This document shows, piece by piece, positions 1 through 11,187 of a stretch of DNA of 64,000 nt; position 1 is the first letter of the stretch, and each line of letters starts with the position of its first letter. Source of the DNA: Dastarcus helophoroides (lineage: Eukaryota > Arthropoda > Insecta > Coleoptera > Bothrideridae); assembly GCA_028583605.1 (NCBI GenBank), contig CM053337.1, positions 23,536,764 to 23,600,763 of the forward strand. The letters run 5' to 3'. The position numbers were made by a program, and so were the translations under genes. The notes under the pieces were generated by a model. It had not been told where the DNA came from, did no database searches, and saw nothing but the letters and a program-made list of their open reading frames with translations.

Positions 1-1810
1 TTTTCAAAAGACGCCGTTTTTAAAAAAAAAATCAAAAAAATCGAAGCTTCGAAGTTGAAGTCAAATATTTTATAATTAATTCGTAATGTTTCAATAAAGT
101 CGAGAATTTTAGCGACAGTCGAAGTTTTCAAAAAATCAGAATTTTGAATAGATGGAATTTTCAAAGCTGAAAATTGTCATAGAAATGAAGTTTTTTTAAA
201 AAAAAACAACGATTTTCCCAAAAAAATTCAAAATTTTCGAAAAAGCCGTTTTTTACTGAAATTATCAAAAAGTCCTAATTTTTAGAAAATGGAGAAATTT
301 TGAGAAAGTCAGAGATTTAGAAAAAAAGTTATGATTTTCAACAAAGATCAAAATTTTCAAATAAAGAATATTTTAAAACTAGTTTTTGAAAAGACAAAAT
401 GTTCACGAAGTTAAATATCAAGAAAGAGTGAAATTTTGAAAAAATATAGAAATTTTCAAATATTCATTCATATTTTGAAAGTCGTAGTTTTGAAAAAAAG
501 TCCATATTTTCAAAAAAATCGAAAATTTCAAAGTCAAAAATTTTAAAATGAATTCGTAATTTTTTAATAAAGTCGAGATTCTTTACGAAAGTCTAAACTT
601 TCAAAAAATCAGAATTTCAAGAAAATCACAATTTTGAATACATGAAATTTTGAAAGATGCTGAAATTGTAAAAATCGAAATTTTTCAAAGTGCCAAATTT
701 TCTAAAAATTTCCAAATTTTCAAAAAGTCGAAGTTTTCAAAAACTTCTGAAATTAATAAAAAGTGGAGCTTGAAAATAGATAGTTTGAAAAAGGTCGAAT
801 TCCTCAAAAAAAATCAAAATCTTGAAAAAAGTCAAATTTTTAAAAAGGGAAATTTTGAATGAAAGTTGATATTTTCAAAAGTCGAAAGTTAAAAAACCAA
901 ATTTTTACAAAAGTCCAATTTTTAAATTTCTAAAATAGGTTTAGATTTAAAAAAAATCAAACATATTAAAAAAAATTCCAAATTTAAAAGTCAAAGCTAG
1001 ACATTTTTAATGAGAGCCGAAATTTTTAAAAAGGTTTCAATATTTAGATTCTAAAAGGGTCAGAGCCAACATTTCGAAATTTAAAACTTACATGATTAAA
1101 ATCGTTAATGAAAGTCGACATTATGAAAAGCTCGTAATTTTTAGAAAATGGAGAAATTTTGAAAAAAGTCGGGGATTTTAAAAAATGTTTAGATTTTCAA
1201 TAAAGGTCCAAATTCTTATATAAAGAATTTTTTAAAGCTACACTTTCAAAAAACTAAACGTTCAAAAGGTCTAAATATCAAAAAAGAGTCAAATTTCCAA
1301 AAAATATAGAGATTTTTAAATATTCAAAAAGTCGCCGTTTAAAAAAAAAACCAATATTTTCAAAAAATCGAAATTTTGAAATTAGTCTTGCATTTTTAAA
1401 ATAAATTCATAAATTTTCAACGAAGTAGAGTTTTTTAACGAACGTCGAAATTCTCAAAAAAAAACAAAACTTCAAGAAAATCGAAATTTTGAATAGATGG
1501 AAATTTTAAAGTAGCCGAAATTTTCAAGGGAGAAATTGTCATGAAAAGCGAAAAAAATCAGCAATTTTCCAAAAAAGTCAAAATTTTCGAAGAAAACCTG
1601 AATTTTTTGAAAAAGTGCCAAATTTTCTAAAAAAAATCAAAATTTTCATAAATTAAAAGTTTTTAAAAAATTCGAAATTAAGAAAAAGTTGAATTTTGAA
1701 AATAGGTAGCTTAAAACAGTCGAATTCAGCAAAAAAAACGAAATCTTTAAAAAAGCTAAAATCTTGAAAAAAGGTCAAATTTTAAAAGGGAGGAATTTTC
1801 AGGACTCGAA
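1..1810. repeat. Degenerate AT satellite, purine-rich on the plus strand
   Basis: This is a continuous low-complexity sequence built from variants of AAAAAGTCGAAATTTTCAAA with no regular period. The units have clear strand polarity: GTCGAAATTTT dominates on this strand. Internally, the block at about 240-640 is echoed at about 1120-1520 (AAAATGGAGAAATTTTGA... through AGAATTTCAAGAAAATC), suggesting an old ~880-bp duplication. Open frames such as 650-862 are Lys/Phe-rich products of the repeat, not genes. The region is intronic or downstream of the visible exons of the minus-strand gene. Confidence 0.7.
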
Positions 1811-3020
1811 ATTTTGGGATTAAATTTGAAAAATCGTTTGTCAAACATTAGGTTTGTTTTTCTTTAAAATTTAGACTTTTTCAAAAATGTTGTCTCTTTT
1901 CTTGAAATTTTAATACTCTTTCGAGATTCTGAATATAAATATTCAAAATAAAAATTAACAAAATTTTTAAATTCAAGTTAGCACTTTTGCGTTTGAAATC
2001 TATCTTCCGCTAACATTTAGAGCAAAAATCTGAAATTTTTAATGGAAATGTAAATTTTAAGAATAAAAGTAAAAATTCCACAAAAAGTGTAATTTGAATT
2101 ATTTCTAAAGTTCAATTTTCTATGAAAAGATTAAAATTTTAAGATCAACAGCAAATTTTCAATTTTAAAGATGAAATTTTTTGAAATTTGGGAAAAAATT
2201 TAACATTTTTAGAATAGATATTTGACACAAAAGTTCAAGTAGCAAAAGGTCGAACTTGCAAAGGACCCAATTTTCGAATTTATACCAGAGGTTTAGCGAA
2301 AGCAACTACATAATATTTAAGAGAACACACAATTTTGACCTAAATTTTAAACAAATCACAGTTTTGAGGCTTGAGGAAAAAATCAAAGCTTTCAGAATAA
2401 AAATTACTATTTTAACGTAAGCAAAATTGTTGCAACTTTAAGTTATCATTTTGTAACATGTCACCATTTCAAGTTTACTGTAAGAATTTCGACCCCAATG
2501 CCAGGATCCCGGCTTTAAATTGGAATATCATGTTGGATTTTTTGCTAAAATTTTGACTTGAAATTTAAAAATTTTTAGGTTAAATTTGAAACTGCGAGAT
2601 TTCAGCAAAAATTTTGAGAAAAAATCATATTTTGGAATTTTTGGAAGATTTAGGAAGTCGGCAGCGGGAATTTAAATTTGGGATTTCGAAAAAAATTGAA
2701 ATACTAAAATCAAAGTGGAATTTGAAGGAACAAAAATCGAAAAATCGAAAATGTGATTAATGACTTCAAAAAATAGAGGTATCAAATTAAGAAAAGAAAA
2801 TTGAAAGTCAAAGAAATAATTTTTTAAAAAAAGATTCCAGAAAAAATTCTAGAAAAATTGAATTTGCAAAAAAATTGTAAGGAAAATCGAGTTTCTCTAG
2901 CTTCAATGAATAACATGCTACTATTTTATTCCAAAGCTGCAACAGAGGAAATTTTTTTCATTTTAAACTCGAAATTTTAAAAGAAGAAAAGAAATATTTC
3001 GACTAATTTCCAGATAAAAG
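1811..3020. repeat. Irregular AT-rich intron sequence, decayed satellite
   Basis: The sequence is a mixture of TTTTGAAATTT and GAAAAATTCGA-like words without a consistent orientation. I see no gene, RNA or recognisable mobile element. It probably consists of diverged satellite and old intron sequence. Confidence 0.4.
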
Positions 3021-3330
3021 TCCAAATTTCGAGAAAAAGTTGAAAATCTTGATAAAAGATTCAAGTTAAAACTTAAAATTTTTATTTGGGTTGAAACTGT
3101 GAAAACTGTGTGTTTCTAATCTAATCCAATCAGAAATAAGAGATGCAGATGAGATGAAAGTTGCACGAAATTGTGTCCAAATTTCGAGAAAAAGTTGAAA
3201 ATCTTGATAAAAGATTCATGTTAAAACTTAAAATTTTTATTTGGGTTGAAAATGTGAAAATTGTGTGTTTCTAATCTAATCTAATCAGAAATGAGAGATG
3301 AAGATGAGATGAAAGTTGCATGGAATTGTG
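3021..3330. repeat. Tandem duplication of a 155-bp unit
   Basis: Two head-to-tail copies, 3021-3175 and 3176-3330, both start TCCAAATTTCGAGAAAAAG and contain GTGTGTTTCTAATCTAATC and GATGAGATGAAAGTTGCA. They differ by only a few substitutions, so the duplication is recent relative to the surrounding decayed satellite. Confidence 0.85.
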
Positions 3331-3409
3331 TACAATTTTGAAATAAAAATTGAAATTTCAAAAAAAATTTCAATCTTAAGTATAAAATAAAAAATATTTT
3401 AAGTATATA

Positions 3410-3540
3410 AATTCGACGAACCGAAATAAACCGATATTTTTTTTGGTTTCGTTTCGGTTTTCGCTCCGGCGAAAATAATGGTTCTTTTGGTTTTCGGTTT
3501 CGGTTCAGTTCCGGATCGAAGCCCTGGAAAATATCGGCGT
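3410..3540. repeat. CGGTTT-rich low-complexity block
   Basis: The block is built from CGGTTTCGGTTT-type words and their complements (CGAACCGAAATAAACCG near the left edge, GGTTTTCGGTTTCGGTTC further right). The ends are partly self-complementary. A related, more decayed block lies near 14660-14780. The family is not identified. Confidence 0.45.
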
Positions 3541-3879
3541 TAAGGTTGGTGTGGGTGAAATTTTGCTGCTAATAAATTCCGTTGAATCTAAATATTCGAC
3601 TTTCTCTAAAATTCGATTTTTAACTCGAAATTAGCGCAAACAAGTTATCGAAAAAAAAAAAAAAATGTAGACATCGAAGGTAAAGTTTAATTTTTAATAA
3701 GGTTGAATCGAAATTTGTCGAAGAGTGATAAATAACGTTCTCTACTTTTCACCTGAAAATTTCAAAATTTCTAAAAAACATCGAAATTAAAAAAAAATAA
3801 TTCTGTGGTCGAAAATTTGATAATTTCGTTAACGATCGCATGAGAAGAAAAAGTTAAGGTACAAAATCCCAAATCTTAC

Positions 3880-4116
3880 CCTATGTCTGTGGTTGTACGA
3901 TATCATCGTGGTTTTCTTGAAGGGGTTGGTGAACTGGAGATTGACGTCCAACAGAAGGCCGGTGTACAGGTCAAGGGCGAATCGTATCTTCGTATTGACG
4001 GTGGTGACGCTGTCGACGGCGTACAGGACGCCGCAAACAATGAACATTTCACCAACTTTGTGGTGGTTTATGCTCACGTTCCAAGCGTACTGTATCTGCA
4101 TTGTGTTTACGTCCAC
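3880..4116 (-). CDS. Olfactomedin-domain exon, C-terminal part
   Basis: This 237-nt minus-strand exon has exactly 79 codons in phase 0. Its acceptor is TTTGCAG at 4117-4118 and its donor is CATAGG|GTAAGA. It encodes VDVNTMQIQYAWNVSINHHK, VGEMFIVCGVLYAVDS, TKIRFALDLYTG and KKTTMISYNHRHR. WNVS, GEMFIVCGVLYAVDS and the YNHR end are classic olfactomedin blocks, and the Cys in FIVCGVLY is the second conserved cysteine of the domain. The final strands of the domain (normally KLYAW-NGH-like) should be encoded by an exon before position 1 of this window. Several plus-strand open frames here are only shadows of this exon. Confidence 0.92.
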
Positions 4117-4273
4117 CTGCAAACGGGATCATATCCATTATTTATCGGGAATTAAGCCAGGTTTAACGTTTGAATGGGGACGGCGTCGAGAAACTCAATT
4201 TGAGGAGATTTGCTCTGAATTAGGGCGGCTCACTCCGACGTACTGTGTATGTATATTCGCTTCGAATTCTCTT

Positions 4274-4680
4274 TGTTTTAAAACAAATAGCATACAAATT
4301 TATATTTTTTTTAATAAAGACAGTCTTCTAATTAAAAAAAAAATGGAAAACATTTTTATATCTTTTGTCTTGTAAATAAATATTTGGCGAAGCTTGTAGC
4401 CCCTTGAACCAACCAAATATAACTGTTCGTGTGGGGGGTAATAATAGCTGATATCCATGCCTTGTCTGCGTTTAAAAAGTGAATTTGTTTTAAAACAAAT
4501 AGCATACAAATTTGAATTTTTTTTATAAAGACAGTCATCTAATTAAAAAAATTTGAAACATTTTTATTTCTTTTGTCTTGTAAAAAATATTTAGTGAAGC
4601 TTGTCTCTTGAATCAACCAAATGGAGTTGTGCGTGTGAGAGGCTGATATCTGCACCTTCGTCTGCGTTAAAAAACAGAAA
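4274..4680. repeat. Tandem duplication of a ~213-bp non-satellite unit
   Basis: Both copies begin with TTTTAAAACAAATAGCATAC (at about 4276 and 4489). They run through AAAGACAGTC, CTTTTGTCTTGTAAA, GAAGCTTGT and GCTGATATC to the sequence leading into the satellite. The last part (GCTGATATC..., GGATCATTGGTCACTTTTTT) resembles sequence at 21675-21755 and 22060-22115, so it is part of a dispersed repeat. The family is unknown. Confidence 0.7.
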
Positions 4681-4739
4681 GGATCATTGGTCACTTTTTT
4701 GAAAATTTCGAAAACTTTTGAAGAGTTCCATTTTTCTGC

Positions 4740-7450
4740 TTCGACTTATTTTGAAGATTTCGACATTTTAAACGATTCACTTTCTTCAAAATGTCGATCT
4801 GTACTCGTTCTACCACAAAAATTTCAACTTTGGCTCAAAATTTCGAGTTAATTTTCAAAATTTCAACTTTTTTCGAAATTTTGACCCTATTTTCAAAATT
4901 TCTACTTTTGTCGAAATTTTGTATTTTTGAAAACTCCAACTTCTTTAAAATTGTGGCTATTTGCCATATTTAGATTTTTTTGGAAACTACTTTTATTTGG
5001 TAATTTTTCTCTTTATTACAAATTTACCTTTTTGGAAATTTCAATTTTTGTTCTGGATCGACCAAAAAAATTTCAACTTTGGCTTGAAATTTCGAGTTAT
5101 TTTTAAAATTTCAATCAACTTTTTTCGAAATTTTGACTCTATTTTCAAAATTTCTACTTTGTTCGAAATTTTGTTATTTTCAAATCTCCAACTTCTTTAA
5201 AATTGTGGCTACTGTTATAGCTTTGATTTTTTTGGAAACTGTACTTTTATTTGGTAATTTTTCTCTTTATTAAAAATTTCCTTTTTTGGAAATTTTAATT
5301 TTTAAAAATTTCCTATTTAGAATTCAAATTTTTAAAAAATATTTTAACTTTATCTCGAAGTTTTGAATTTTTTGGAAAATTTTGACTGTTTTTAAAATTT
5401 CGATCTTATTTTTGAAAATGTCGATCTTTTCTCAAAATTCTCTTCTTGTTATTGAGAACGTATGTATTTTTTAAAATTTTGACTTGAAAAGTTCAATTTT
5501 TTGCGAACCTGAAACGTTTTAATTTTGAATTTTTAAAACATTTCAATTGTTTTTATAAATTTGCATTTTTTGAAAGGTTCGACTTTTGAAAACAAAGATT
5601 CACGTGAAATGTTCGATTTTTTTAATCCGACTATTTAATTTAATATCGATTTGTTCTCGTTCGACTCAAAAAATTTCAACTTCGGCTCGAAATTTCGAGT
5701 TATTTTTAAAATTTCAATCAACTTTTTTTTTAAACCTTGACACTATTTTCAAAATTTCTTACTTTGTTCGAAATTTTGTCTTTTTCAAATCTCCAACTTC
5801 TTTAAAACTGTGGCTACTGTCATACTTTGATTTTTTTGGAAACTGTACTTTTATTTGGTAATTTTTCTCTTTATTACAAGTTTCCTTTTTTGGAAATTTT
5901 AATTTTTAAAAATTTTCTATATAGAATTCAAATTTTTTAAAAATATTTTAACTTTATCTCGAACTTTTGAATTTTTTGGAAAATTTTGACTATTTTTAAA
6001 ATTTCGATCTTATTTTTAAAAATGTTGATCTTTTCTCAAAATTCCCTTCTCGTTATTGAGTACGTATGTATTTTTTAAAATTTTGACTTGAAAGTTCAAT
6101 TTTTTGCGAAACTGAAACGTTTTAATTTTGAATTTTTAAAACATTTCAATTGTTTTTATAAATTTGCATTTTTTGAAAGGTTCGACTTTTGAAAACAAAG
6201 ATTCATGTGAAATGTTTGATTTTTTTAATCCGAATATTGTTTTCAAAATTTCGATAACTTAACTTAATGTTGATTCGTTCTCGTTCGCTAAAAAAATTTC
6301 AACTTTGACTCAAAATTTCGAGTTATTTTCAAAATTTCAATCAACTTTTTTCGAACTTTTGACTCTATTTTCAAAATTTCGACTTTGTTCGAAATTTTGC
6401 TTTTTTCAAATCTCCAACTTCTTTAAAATTGTGCCTACTGTCATACTTTGATTTTTTTGGAAACTGCACTTTTATTTGGTAATTTTTCTCTTTGTTACAA
6501 ATTTCCTTTTTTGGCAATTTTAATTTATAAAAATTTTCTATTTAGAATTCAAATTTTTTAAAAATATCTTAACTTTATCTCGAAGTTTTGAATTTTTTGA
6601 AAAATTTTGGCTATTTTTAAAATTTCGATCTTATTTTTAAAAATGTTGATCTTTTCTCAAAATTTCCTTCTCGTTATTGAGAACGTATGTATTTTTTAAA
6701 ATTTTGACTTAAAAGTTCAATTTTTTGCGAACCTGAAACGTTTTAATTTTGAATTTTTAAAACATTTCAATTGTTTTTATAAATTTGCATTTTTTGAAAG
6801 GTTCGACTTTTGAAAACAAAGATTCACGTGAAATGTTTAATTTTTATAATCCGACTATTTAATTTAATGTCGATCTGTTCTCGTTCGACTAATTTCAACT
6901 TTGGCTCGAAATTTCGAGTTATTTTCCAAATTTCAATCAACTTTTTTCGAAATTTTGACTCTATTTCCAAAATTTCTATTTTGTTCGAAATTTTGACTTT
7001 TTCAAATCTCCAACTTCTTTAAAATTGTGACTTCTGTCACACTTTGATTTTTTTAGGTAATTTTATTTGGTAATTTTTTCCTTTATTACAAATTTCCTTT
7101 TTTGGAAATTTTAATTTTTAAAAATTTTCTATTTGGAATTCAAATTTTTAAAAAATATTTTAACTTTATCTCGAAGTTTTGAATTTTTTGGAAAATTTTG
7201 ATTATTTTTGAAATTTCGTTCTTATTTTTGAAAATGTCGATATTTTCCCAAAATTCCCTTCTTGTTATTGAGAACGTATGTATTTTTTAAAATTTTGACT
7301 TGAAAGTTCAATTTTTTTGCGAACCTGAAATTTTTTAATTTCGATTTTTTAAAACATTTCAATTGTTTTATAAATTTGAATTTTTTGAAAGGTTCGACTT
7401 ATGAAAGTTTTGAAAGTTCACGTGAAATGTTTGATTTTTTTAATCCAACT
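4740..7450. repeat. Higher-order satellite array, ~600-bp unit
   Basis: Successive copies of AATTTCAACTTTGGCTYGAAATTTCGAGTT start near 4819 (shortened copy), 5069, 5671, 6295 and 6892, giving spacings of about 602, 624 and 597 bp. Each unit continues through CTCCAACTTCTTTAAAATTG, TTTTATTTGGTAATTTTTC, TTATCTCGAAGTTTTGAATT, GAGAACGTATGTATTTTTT and GGTTCGACTTTTGAAAACAA. Within each unit are shorter degenerate words of the TTTCGACTTTTTTCAAAATT type, so there are two levels of repetition. The Phe-rich open frames here are by-products. The array lies in the intron between the exons at 14990-15251 and 3880-4116. Confidence 0.85.
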
Positions 7451-7500
7451 ATTTTTTTCAAAATTGCGGATTGTTCTCAAAATTTTGAGAAACTTACAAC

Positions 7501-7640
7501 TTTTGTCTTGAAATCAAGAAAGATTAAAAAACACAACAAAGTTTGCAGCTTTTGTTGTGTTTTTTAATCTTTCTTGGCTTCAGGGGGCAAGTATTTCAAT
7601 GTTTGAAGATAACCAAGGACTAGTCCGTTGCACTAAAATT
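7501..7640. mobile_element. Foldback MITE copy, right part with terminus
   Basis: Inverted arms AAGATTAAAAAACACAACAA / TTGTTGTGTTTTTTAATCTT form a hairpin. They are followed by TTGGCTTCAGGGGGCAAG and a right end GATAACCAAGGACTAGTCCG, close to the family end (complement of TTTTGGTGGAACGGACTGG). The left end and the central GATAGC-containing block are missing. This family is non-autonomous with long inverted repeats; its superfamily is not assigned. Confidence 0.75.
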
Positions 7641-9543
7641 TACGACTCTTTTGGAAAAATGTGACTGTTCGACTTTTGTTGAAAATTTCAACTTTCTTGA
7701 ATATTTTTTTTATAGGTTTCGACATTATATTTTGGAAATATCAAATTTAAAATTTTTTTTTAATTTTAACATTTTAAATTTTAACTCATTTTGTTAATTT
7801 CAACTTTTTTGAAGAATTCGATTTTTATTCTTCGACTTACTTTGAACATTTCGACATTTTAAAATATCCACTTTCTTCAAAACGTCGATCTTTTTTCGAT
7901 CGACTAGAAAAACTTTTACTTTTTCTTGAAATTTGACCGAATTTTTTCGAAATTTTTTAAAAATTCTGGTTATATTTTCATTTTTTTTTCAGGAAATTCA
8001 CTTTTTTTTTGGAATTTTTGTCTTTATTAATAATTTTCTTTTTTAGAAATGTTAGTTTTTGATAATTTTCCATTCAAAATTTTAATTTAAAAAAAAATAT
8101 TTTGACTATCTTTAATATTTGACATTTTTTGGAAAATTATGACTTTTCTCAAGTTTTTGATCTTATTTTTAAAAATGTCTAGCTTTTCTCAAAACAGAAA
8201 TATTTCCTTTCGATCGCATCGATCACATTTTTAAAAATTTGTACTTGAAATTTCATTTTTTTGCGAATCTGTATTATTATCTGTATTATTATTTTTAAAC
8301 ATAATTATAATAATAAAAAACTAATTTTCTGAAAGTTTTCACTTTTGAAAACAATAACTTATTGAATTATTATTATATTATTATATTATATTATTATTAT
8401 TATTTTTAAATTTGACTTTTTTAAATTTGACCTTTTTAAAATTTGAGCTTTTTCTCAAAATTTTAAGAAAATTACGACTTTTTTTTAAAAATCCAACTTT
8501 TCCATTTTTATTAAAAATTTTGTCTTTTCTGAACATTTCAAACAATTTCAAACTTATCATTTTTTTTAATTTCAACTTTTTTAAATTCCGACTCTTGTTA
8601 ATTTTAACTTTTTTGAAGAATTTTTATTCTTGGAATCATTTTAAAAATTTTGAAATTTTAAAATATCCACTTTCTTCAAAACGTAGATTTTCTCGTTCGA
8701 CTAACAAAATTTCAACTTCTTCCTGAAATTATGATTTATTTTTGGGAAAATTGAAATACAAATCTTGTCCCATGTATTTTAATTTTTGAAGATAACCAAG
8801 CCACCAAAATTAATTCTAGGAATTCCGAATTTTTTTGAGATTTCATTTATTTGAAAATTCCAACTTCTTTAAAATTCTGGCTGTTTCGTAAATATTTTGA
8901 TTTTTTTTTAATGAACTTTGATGTTTTTGATAAATTTTGTTTTTATTATAAATATTCCTTTTTGGAAATTTTAATTATTTTTGAATCTTTTCCTTTTAAA
9001 ATTTCAACTTTTTTTCCATATTTTGACTTTATTTCGAATTTTTGACCGTATATTTCAAAATGTTGACCTTTTTTCAAATTCCTCGTCTTATTATTGAGAT
9101 TGTATATATTTTTTGAAATTTTGAACTAAAATCTTAATATTTTTGAGAATCTAATGGTATTTAGATTCGATTTATTAAAAACATTTCTACTTTTTTTTAA
9201 TTTGAATTTTTTGAAAGTTTCGACCTTTGAAAACGACGACTCACTTGAAATGCTTGATTTTTTAAATGAATTTCTATTTCGGCTTTTTCTCAAAATTTTG
9301 AGAAAATGACTTTTTTTGAAAAAATTTGGCCTTTCATGTTTATTGAAAATCTCGACTTACTTGAACATTTTTTTAATATTTCGACTTTATATTTTGAAAA
9401 TTTCGAATTCCAAAGTTTTTATGGTTTTTGATTTCCATTTTTTTTTTATTAATTTTAACTTATATTTGTAAATTTCCACTTTTTTACAATTTTGCCTTTT
9501 TTGAAGGTTTTAATTTATTTTCGAATTTTGTTTTTCGTGATTT
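7641..9543. repeat. Degenerate TTTCGAC satellite, pyrimidine-rich on the plus strand
   Basis: The sequence resembles the ~600-bp units upstream but is more decayed. Recognisable landmarks are CCACTTTCTTCAAAACG at about 7870 and 8670, and GAAAGTTTTCACTTTTGAAAAC. There is an (ATT)n stretch near 8360-8406 with a complementary AATAATAAA-type patch just upstream. A remnant of the foldback MITE (AATCTTGTCCCATG...GATAACCAAGCCACCAAAAT) lies at 8748-8810. No genes are seen. Confidence 0.65.
8748..8810. mobile_element. Foldback MITE, terminal remnants only
   Basis: GAAATACAAATCTTGTCCC is joined almost directly to ATTTTAATTTTTGAAGATAACCAAG...CCACCAAAAT. The two outer parts of the element remain and the whole centre is deleted. 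Confidence 0.6.
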
Positions 9544-9646
9544 ATCTCTCTGATGATAGCTTGGTTGTCGAAACGTGTTGAGCAACCTTTGTTGTCTTTT
9601 TTAATCTTTCTTGGTTTCAGGGAACAAGATTTGTATTTCAATTTTC
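9544..9646. mobile_element. Foldback MITE copy, right arm only
   Basis: It contains ATCTCTCTGATGATAGCTTG, TGTCGAAACGTGTTGAGCAACC, TTAATCTTTCTTGGTTTCAGGG and AAGATTTGTATTTCAAT in family order. The left arm and the outer 35 bp on the right are absent. Confidence 0.75.
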
Positions 9647-10926
9647 GAATTTTTTGAAAATTTTTACACAAATTTTAGATCTTTCCAAAATTTTTTTAAA
9701 AATTTTCATTTTTTTATAAATCTAATTATGTTGAAATGTAATTTGTTTGAAAAACTCTACATTTGTTAAAATATTCATTTTTTTTTTTGAAAATTGTCAC
9801 CTTTCTTTAAACTTTTGAATTTTTTAAAAGTTTCTCCTCTTTTTTTCAAAAATTTCGACTTTCTTTAAAATTTTAATTTTTTTTATAAATCCGATTATGT
9901 TAAAATGTTGTTTGTTTGAAAACCTCTACATTTTTAAAAATATTAACTTTTTTTTTGACAATTGCTACCTTTCTTCAAACTTTCGACCATTTCTCAAAGT
10001 TTTGAATTTCTTGAAAATTTCGCCTCTTTTTTTCAAAAATTTCGACTTTTCCTTGAAGTTTCGACTATTATCTAGTAAATTAGTTTTTTATTTGAAAAAG
10101 TCGATTTTTTGGGACAAATGGTCACCTTGTTCAAAATTGATTTTTTTCAAAACTGCAATTTTTTGAAATTTTCGAAATTTTTCCAAAATTTGAACTTCTT
10201 AAAAAATCCAATCCTTTTTCATCAAAATTTCTCAAAGTTATGACTTTTTCCAGAACCGTCTTCGAAATTTCTTCTTTTTTTAAAAAATTTCAAGGAAACT
10301 TAGACTTTAAAATGTTGACCGTTTTTCGAAAACTTTGGATTTTTGGAACTTTGACATTTTAAAACTTTGCCCGTTTCTAAAAATATTATTTTTTTTTAAG
10401 TATCTGACTTTAAATTGCGAATTATTAAAATTTTGAAACGAATTGTATAAAGCAAACCCAAGATTTTATCTAACTTTAGATTTTCTCATTCTAAAAGGAA
10501 AGTTTAAACTAAAAATATCAAATAAACGAAATTTAAAGAAACTTTTGAGTTTAAAATTTAAGTAGGAATTTTGAGAAAAAAAAGGCATGTACGTAGCGAA
10601 ATTTTGGCTTTAATTTGTAAACAAGGATGTTTAAATCGAAATGTGGAGGAAGATTTTGTTTCGATATTGTGAAGTTTCTTTTCGAAATTTCGACTTAATT
10701 TTCAAATTATGCTTTTGAACTGACAACTTCGAGAAAAATATTGTAGAAAATCAAAAATTTGTTTGACCTTAATTCCTACATTCCGACTTTAGAAATTTTA
10801 ACTTTAAATATGACACTTCAACTTTAAACTTCTTTCGAGAATTTTTTTATTAAATAATTTTTCTTTAATGGTTTACCTGGCACTTTCAGTATCAAATTTT
10901 TAATTATTAGAAAGTTGCAAATTTAA
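9647..10926. repeat. TTTCGAC satellite, fading into irregular AT-rich sequence
   Basis: Up to about 10400 the plus strand is pyrimidine-rich satellite. A local duplication is visible: TCCGATTATGTTAAAATGTTGTTTGTTTGAAAACCTCTAC at about 9890 echoes 9720-9770. From about 10450 to 10926 polarity is lost. No gene or RNA is recognised. Confidence 0.55.
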
Positions 10927-11187
10927 TTTTGGTGGAACGAACTGGTCCTTGGCTATCTCTTCAAAAATTAAAATACAAATCTTGTCCTCTGAAACCAAGA
11001 AAGATTAAAAAACAAAACAAAGGTTGCTCTAACGCGTTTCGATAGCCAAGCTATCATCGTAAGAGAGATCTCTCTGAGAGTATCTCTCTGAAGATTATAG
11101 TTTGGCCATCGAAACGCGTTAGAGCAACCTTTTTGTGTTTTTTAATATTTCTTGGTTTCAGGGGACAAGATTTGTATTTCAATTTTT
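10927..11187. mobile_element. Foldback MITE copy with left terminus
   Basis: The left end is TTTTGGTGGAACGAACTGG. The left arm includes AAATCTTGTCC, AAACCAAGAAAGATTAAAAA, GTTGCTCTAACGCGTTTCG and ATAGCCAAGCTATCATC. The right arm is the inverted copy, with ATCGAAACGCGTTAGAGCAACC and TTGGTTTCAGGGGACAAG. The centre is the self-complementary AGAGAGATCTCTCT region. The element stops at ATTTCAATTTTT, without the outer 35 bp expected on the right. Flanking duplication was not established. Confidence 0.85.

Noticed and set aside
650..862. Lys-rich short open frame
   Set aside because: Made of the satellite word GTCGAAATTTTCAAA; no start context, domain or conservation. Many similar Phe/Lys/Ile-rich frames across the window were rejected for the same reason.
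3883..4375. Plus-strand open frames over the left exon
   Set aside because: The minus strand encodes a clear olfactomedin segment with correct splice sites and phase; the plus-strand frames are shadows.
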